Shown here: positions 60,266 to 64,000 of the stretch, piece after piece | Layout: every line of letters starts with the position of its first letter | Numbering within the stretch: position 1 is the first letter of the stretch | Origin: Desulfovibrio aminophilus DSM 12254 | GTDB lineage: Bacteria; Desulfobacterota; Desulfovibrionia; Desulfovibrionales; Desulfovibrionaceae | Assembly: GCF_000422565.1 (NCBI RefSeq) | Contig: NZ_AUMA01000017.1 | Span: 1-64,000 of the forward strand | Direction of reading: 5' to 3' | DNA length: 64,000 bases | Notes under the pieces: model-generated | Seen by the model: the letters and a program-made list of their open reading frames with translations, nothing else | Databases searched by the model: none | Told to the model about the DNA's origin: nothing | Program-made: the position numbers and the translations under genes

Positions 60266-60300
60266 CGAAAAAAGAGGGGGCCGCGAGGCCCCCTCTTCGT
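60266..60300. terminator. Bidirectional terminator between the DUF364-like gene and nuoN
   Basis: AGAGGGGGCC, loop GCGA, GGCCCCCTCT form a 10-bp stem. A run of A residues on the left gives TTTTTT for the nuo operon; TTCGTTT on the right gives a weaker plus-strand tail. Confidence 0.88.
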
Positions 60301-60317
60301 TTGCGGTACCGGTGAAG

Positions 60318-61754
60318 CTACTTGAGCAGCCCCTCGCCGGCGGCGATGGCGAACTCGAAGACCGGACTCGGAACCATGCCCAGCACCAGGACAACGGCCG
60401 CCAGAAGTCCCGCGCCCACCACGCTGAACACGCTCGTGTCCGGGACGGCCGCGCCTTCGATCACGGTCTCCTCGGTGTAGGCGTGGCGCACCAGGGAGAG
60501 GTAGTAGTAGATGGCGAAGGCGCTGTTCACGGCCAGGGTGATGACCAGCCAGTTGTAGCCGTGGTCCCAGGCCGCCGTGATGAGGAAGAACTTGCCGATG
60601 AAGCCCACGGTCGGCGGCAGGCCCACCAGGGCGAAGGCTCCCACGCCCAGGGAGAAGGCCAGGGACGGGGCGCGCTTGTACAGGCCGTTCAAATCTTCCA
60701 GCATGAGGTTGCGGCCGTCGGAGGCCACCCGGCTGACGACCCAGAAGGCCAGCAGATTCATGGCCACGTAGGCCAGGGAATAGAAGGCCGCGGCGGCCAG
60801 TCCCTGGGCCGTGCCGGCCACGAGTCCGACCATGACGTAGCCCGCGTGGGCCACGGAGGAGAAGCCGAGGATGCGCTTCACGTCCCGCTGGGCCAGGGCG
60901 CAGAGGTTGCCGAAGGTCATGGAGATGGCGCCGAGCCAGGCCAGGGTCGTGGTGATCTCCAGGCCGGGCTTGAGCAGCGTGGCCAGGCGCACCAGGACGA
61001 CCACCGCGCCGAGCTTGGGCAGGGTGGCGACGAAGGCGGCGGTCTCGTTGCTGGCCCCCTGATAGACGTCCGGGCACCAGAAGTGGAACGGGAACAGGGC
61101 CAGCTTGTAGAACATGCCCGCCAGGAAGAGCGAGAGCCCGATGACGGCCATGGGAGAATCGGCCCAGGCCCAGGACTTGCCCGCCAGTTCGGCGATGTAG
61201 GTGGTGTGCTGCGCGGCCAGGACGTAGGACAGGCCGTAGAGTGCCAGGGCCGTGGCCACCGCTCCGAAGAGGATGTACTTGATGCCGGCCTCGGCGGCGC
61301 GCTTATCGGTCGCCCGCAGGGGGATGAGCGTGTACAGGCTGTAGGAGGAAAGCTCCAGGGCCAGGTAGATGGTGAAGAGTTCCGTGGCCGAGGACAGGAG
61401 CATCAGGCCCCAGGCCGAAAGGGCCAGGAACATGTAGTAGTCGCTCCTCTTCTCCCCTTCCAGGGTGGGCTGGCGCGTGGCGTTGAGCACGGCCACGAAG
61501 AAGCCCGCCGCGATGGCGATCTTGAAGAACTGGGAGAGCATGTCCAGCTTGTAGACGCCATAGAACATGACGCCGCTCGCCTTGAAGGAGACGATGGACA
61601 CGAAGAAACCCAGTCCCGCGAAGAGGGGCAGCCACTTCTCCACATGGGGCTCCCAGTCCCTGTTGCCGAGGCTCTGGATGAACAGAGCCATGATCAGCAT
61701 GAACTGGAAGAGTTCCGGTACGACCAGAGTCGGGCTGAAGTTCACGTCCGCCAC
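60318..61754 (-). CDS. nuoN: NADH-quinone oxidoreductase subunit N (complex I-like)
   Basis: A 478-residue polytopic proton channel subunit. Typical features are the ELFTIYLALELSSYSLYTLI region with the conserved Glu, the AGIKYILFGAVATALALYG Lys helix, FHFWCPDVYQGA and RDVKRILGFSSVAHAGYV. It follows nuoM by 3 bases. The first GTG (61754) is close to the ribosome site; a GTG three codons further on, 8 bases after AGGGAG, is a better fit and would shorten the protein by three residues. It ends the operon at a strong terminator. Confidence 0.93.
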   Translation of the reverse strand: MADVNFSPTLVVPELFQFMLIMALFIQSLGNRDWEPHVEKWLPLFAGLGFFVSIVSFKASGVMFYGVYKLDMLSQFFKIAIAAGFFVAVLNATRQPTLEGEKRSDYYMFLALSAWGLMLLSSATELFTIYLALELSSYSLYTLIPLRATDKRAAEAGIKYILFGAVATALALYGLSYVLAAQHTTYIAELAGKSWAWADSPMAVIGLSLFLAGMFYKLALFPFHFWCPDVYQGASNETAAFVATLPKLGAVVVLVRLATLLKPGLEITTTLAWLGAISMTFGNLCALAQRDVKRILGFSSVAHAGYVMVGLVAGTAQGLAAAAFYSLAYVAMNLLAFWVVSRVASDGRNLMLEDLNGLYKRAPSLAFSLGVGAFALVGLPPTVGFIGKFFLITAAWDHGYNWLVITLAVNSAFAIYYYLSLVRHAYTEETVIEGAAVPDTSVFSVVGAGLLAAVVLVLGMVPSPVFEFAIAAGEGLLK

Positions 61755-61757
61755 TCC

Positions 61758-63299
61758 CTAGTTCTTCGCTTCCGCGATGCCGTTCATCAGCTCGCGGGCC
61801 GCGGTTTGCATCGGTTGCTCCGTCTGGACCTGGGCCACCTGCTTGCGCGAGTGGTAGTCGGCCAGCAGCTTTTCGATGGAGGGATCGATCATCCGGAAGA
61901 ACAGTCCCGGGGCCAAGCCGATGTAGAAGACCATCACCGCCGGGATGAGCAGGTAGATCCACTCGCGGGTGCGCAGGTCGCTCCAGGTCTTGGCCGAGGA
62001 CGGTTCGCCCCAGGCCAGCTTGAGGCCGACGCGGAACATGTAGGCCGCGCCCAGAAGCGCGCCGGGCACGATCAGGAAGCCTATGGGCAGGCTGGCCTGG
62101 AAGGCGCCCACGAAGACCAGGGCCTCGCCCACGAATCCGTTGGTTCCGGGGAAGCCGAAGGAGGCCAGGGAGTACAGACCCCAGAAGAACATGAAGGCCG
62201 GCATGTACTTGCCCAGGCCGAGGTTCTTTCCGATGTCGCGGCTGTGGCTGCGCTCATAGACCGTGCCGATCATCATGAACAGCCCGCCGGTGATGATGCC
62301 GTGGTTGAGCATCTGAAACAGGGCCCCTTCCACGCCGCGCTGGTTGAAGAGGAAGATGCCCAGGGTCACGAAGCCCATGTGCCCCACCGAGGAGTAGGCC
62401 ACCAGTTTCTTGATGTCCGTCTGCCCCAGGGCCACCGCGCCGCCGTAGAGGATGGAGGCGATGGAGATGGCGATCATCATCGGCGCGAAGTACTCGCTGG
62501 CCGCGGGGGTCAGGGGCAGGCAGAAACGCAGGAAGCCGTAGGTGCCCATCTTGAGCAGGATGGCCGCCAGGATGACCGAGCCCGCCGAGGGCGCCTGCAC
62601 GTGCGCCGCCGGGAGCCAGGTATGGAACGGGAACATGGGCACCTTGATGGCGAAGGCCAGGGCCATGGCCAGGAAGCACCAGAACTGGAAGCGGAAGCTG
62701 AAGGTCTGCTGCATCAGGGCCGGGATGGAGAAGGTGCCGCCCTCGATGCGGAAGGCCACGATGGCCACCAGAAGGAGAGTCGAGCCCGCCAGGGTGTACA
62801 GGAAGAACTTGATCGAGGCGTACTTGCGCTCGTCACCGCCCCAGACCGCGATGAGCAGGTACATGGGGATGAGCATGGCCTCCCAGAAGACATAGAAGAG
62901 CACCAGGTCCATCGCCGTGAACACGCCCACGCAGGCCGCGGTCATGAACAGCAGGCAGAAGTGGAATTCCTTGATCCGCTTGGAGATGTAGGTCCACGAG
63001 CAGAGTACGCACAGAGGCAGGGTGAAGAGCGTCAGCCACACCATGAGGATGCTGATGCCGTCCACCGCCAAGTGGTATTCCAGCCCCCAGCGGGACACCC
63101 AGGAAATGCGCTCCACGAACTGAAAGTCCGCGTTGAACTTGTAGCTCAGGAGCGGGATCGCCAGGACGATCTCGAAGAGGGAGGCGGCCAATGTGTATCC
63201 CCGCACAACCGTCTCGCCGCGGATGATGAACAGGCCCGCGGCGGCCAGAAGCGGGAAGACGACCAGACTGCTCAGAACCGGATAGCCGTAGTCCAACAC
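61758..63299 (-). CDS. nuoM: NADH-quinone oxidoreductase subunit M (complex I-like)
   Basis: A 513-residue polytopic proton channel subunit. VDGISILMVWLTLFTLPLC, DLVLFYVFWEAMLIPMYLLI (with the conserved Glu), IKFFLYTLAGSTLLLVAIV (Lys), FHTWLPAAHVQAPSAGSV and LVAYSSVGHMGFVTLGIF are the family signatures. The start is GTG with GGAGT upstream. A charged C-terminal tail follows the last helix. With nuoN and the NuoL/MrpD-like gene it makes the antiporter-type arm of a complex I-like enzyme. Confidence 0.94.
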   Translation of the reverse strand: MLDYGYPVLSSLVVFPLLAAAGLFIIRGETVVRGYTLAASLFEIVLAIPLLSYKFNADFQFVERISWVSRWGLEYHLAVDGISILMVWLTLFTLPLCVLCSWTYISKRIKEFHFCLLFMTAACVGVFTAMDLVLFYVFWEAMLIPMYLLIAVWGGDERKYASIKFFLYTLAGSTLLLVAIVAFRIEGGTFSIPALMQQTFSFRFQFWCFLAMALAFAIKVPMFPFHTWLPAAHVQAPSAGSVILAAILLKMGTYGFLRFCLPLTPAASEYFAPMMIAISIASILYGGAVALGQTDIKKLVAYSSVGHMGFVTLGIFLFNQRGVEGALFQMLNHGIITGGLFMMIGTVYERSHSRDIGKNLGLGKYMPAFMFFWGLYSLASFGFPGTNGFVGEALVFVGAFQASLPIGFLIVPGALLGAAYMFRVGLKLAWGEPSSAKTWSDLRTREWIYLLIPAVMVFYIGLAPGLFFRMIDPSIEKLLADYHSRKQVAQVQTEQPMQTAARELMNGIAEAKN

Positions 63300-63323
63300 A
63301 GCGACTCCGTTACGTTTGTCGGT

Positions 63324-64000
63324 CTAACCGAAGTACCAGACCAGTCCGAACACACACAGCGCCAGCACGGCGGCCAGGGCCAAGTAGTCCTGGAGGTTGC
63401 CGTTCTGGACCTTGGCCCCGGCGCGACCGATGTTGCGCACCGTGTAGGCCGAGCCGTCCACCACCGTATCAATGCCCTTCTTGTCGAACCAGACCGCGCC
63501 GGCCGCCAGAAGCAACAGGCCGCGCAGACCGGCGACCCTGTAGGCCTCGGTCCAGCGGTCGTCGATCCAGGCCACGGGGCGGCACACCAGCCGGAGGACG
63601 CCCCGGCCGATGAGTCGGTAGAAGTAGTCGAGGTCCAGGTTGAGCTTGGCGTGCGGCGTGATGATCTCACGCATGAAGTAGAAGGCCAGCCCCGAGAAAC
63701 CGAGGAGCAGGAGCGACTGAAGCACGTGCCAGGCGGTCCAGGGCACGTAGGCGTGCTCCACGTGGTACGGCAGGTAGCGGTAGAGCATCTCCGGGTAGAG
63801 GCCCTGGGCGATGCACAGACCGGCGGCCAGCGCCATGCCCGCGTACATGTTCCACGGAATGGGCTTGAGCTTCATTTCCCAGTTGGTGGGCTTGCGGCCC
63901 CAGAAGGCGAAGTACGGCAGCTTGATGCCCACCGAGATGAACGTGCCCACCGCCGCGATCTCCAGGCCCAGGGCCAGGATGGTGCGATGCGCCTCGGCGG
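63324..64000 (-). CDS. NuoL/MrpD-like antiporter subunit, C-terminal part (cut by window edge)
   Basis: The frame is open to the right edge of the window and stops at 63324-63326, so only the last 225 residues are seen. They include membrane segments (ILALGLEIAAVGTFISVGI, NMYAGMALAAGLCIAQGL, VLQSLLLLGFSGLAFYFM) and a C-terminal extension with a final helix, LALAAVLALCVFGLVWYF. The fragment resembles the proton-conducting D/L subunits annotated in Desulfovibrio beside nuoM and nuoN. The extension after YFYRLIGRGVLRL is unlike standard NuoL. It is first in the order L-M-N. Confidence 0.8.
   Translation of the reverse strand, partial: AEAHRTILALGLEIAAVGTFISVGIKLPYFAFWGRKPTNWEMKLKPIPWNMYAGMALAAGLCIAQGLYPEMLYRYLPYHVEHAYVPWTAWHVLQSLLLLGFSGLAFYFMREIITPHAKLNLDLDYFYRLIGRGVLRLVCRPVAWIDDRWTEAYRVAGLRGLLLLAAGAVWFDKKGIDTVVDGSAYTVRNIGRAGAKVQNGNLQDYLALAAVLALCVFGLVWYFG

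Overview
The window is high-GC DNA from a deltaproteobacterial sulfate reducer, most likely Desulfovibrionaceae. The evidence is two periplasmic FdhAB-type formate dehydrogenases (one with an in-frame TGA selenocysteine codon), a Wolinella-type fumarate reductase with class I fumarase, the archaeal-type ADH synthase used by Desulfovibrio for aromatic precursors, FeoAB iron uptake and part of a complex I-like membrane arm. I could not run any search, so family names rest on recognised motifs and layout.

Layout. 1-600: the right end of an integrated element, with a higBA toxin-antitoxin pair, a 12-bp tandem repeat and the 3' end of a tRNA gene as attachment-site remnant, followed by what was probably the tRNA terminator. 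724-7000: greA, a KamA-type radical SAM enzyme, a MazG-like pyrophosphohydrolase, MltA, a PerM-type membrane protein and a hybrid histidine kinase. 7200-9620: a polar amino-acid ABC transporter. 9680-19230: two formate dehydrogenase operons on the minus strand, fdhA(Sec)-fdhB-fdhE and fdhA(Cys)-fdhB, then a ModE-type winged-helix regulator. 19380-23150: PilZ protein and a Fur-controlled feo operon. 23270-29800: GATE membrane protein, RidA, a Phe-rich leader peptide with attenuator before ADH synthase, CheY, HPt and a small cluster of unknown genes with a GT9 glycosyltransferase. 29900-40080: a large radical SAM protein, a chagasin-like lipoprotein, regulators, an aminotransferase, a two-component system and a diguanylate cyclase. 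40160-46720: fumarase, fumarate reductase, a TauE exporter with its FadR-type regulator. 46840-60250: M16 protease, an aroK-ktrB-ktrA-aroC run, glycosyltransferases, a solitary binding lipoprotein and a DUF364-like protein. 60300-64000: nuoN, nuoM and the end of a NuoL/MrpD-like gene.

How the genes work together. The formate dehydrogenases should feed periplasmic electrons from formate into the cytochrome pool. Fumarate reductase and fumarase give a fumarate/malate branch. The ADH synthase, shikimate kinase and chorismate synthase are three steps of aromatic biosynthesis, and the first appears to be controlled by phenylalanine supply through ribosome-mediated attenuation.

The strongest new-looking signals are regulatory. 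(1) A leader peptide with seven consecutive Phe codons, followed by mutually exclusive antiterminator and terminator-like stems, precedes ADH synthase. (2) The two fdh operons share a promoter and 5' leader architecture: an AT-rich box, a -35 element, then an 8-bp hairpin whose loop can form a pseudoknot with downstream sequence. The pairing survives base changes between the copies, and the spacings are nearly identical. (3) Only the cysteine copy has a perfect 11-bp inverted repeat over its core promoter, next to a ModE-type regulator, which suggests differential control of the Sec and Cys isoenzymes.
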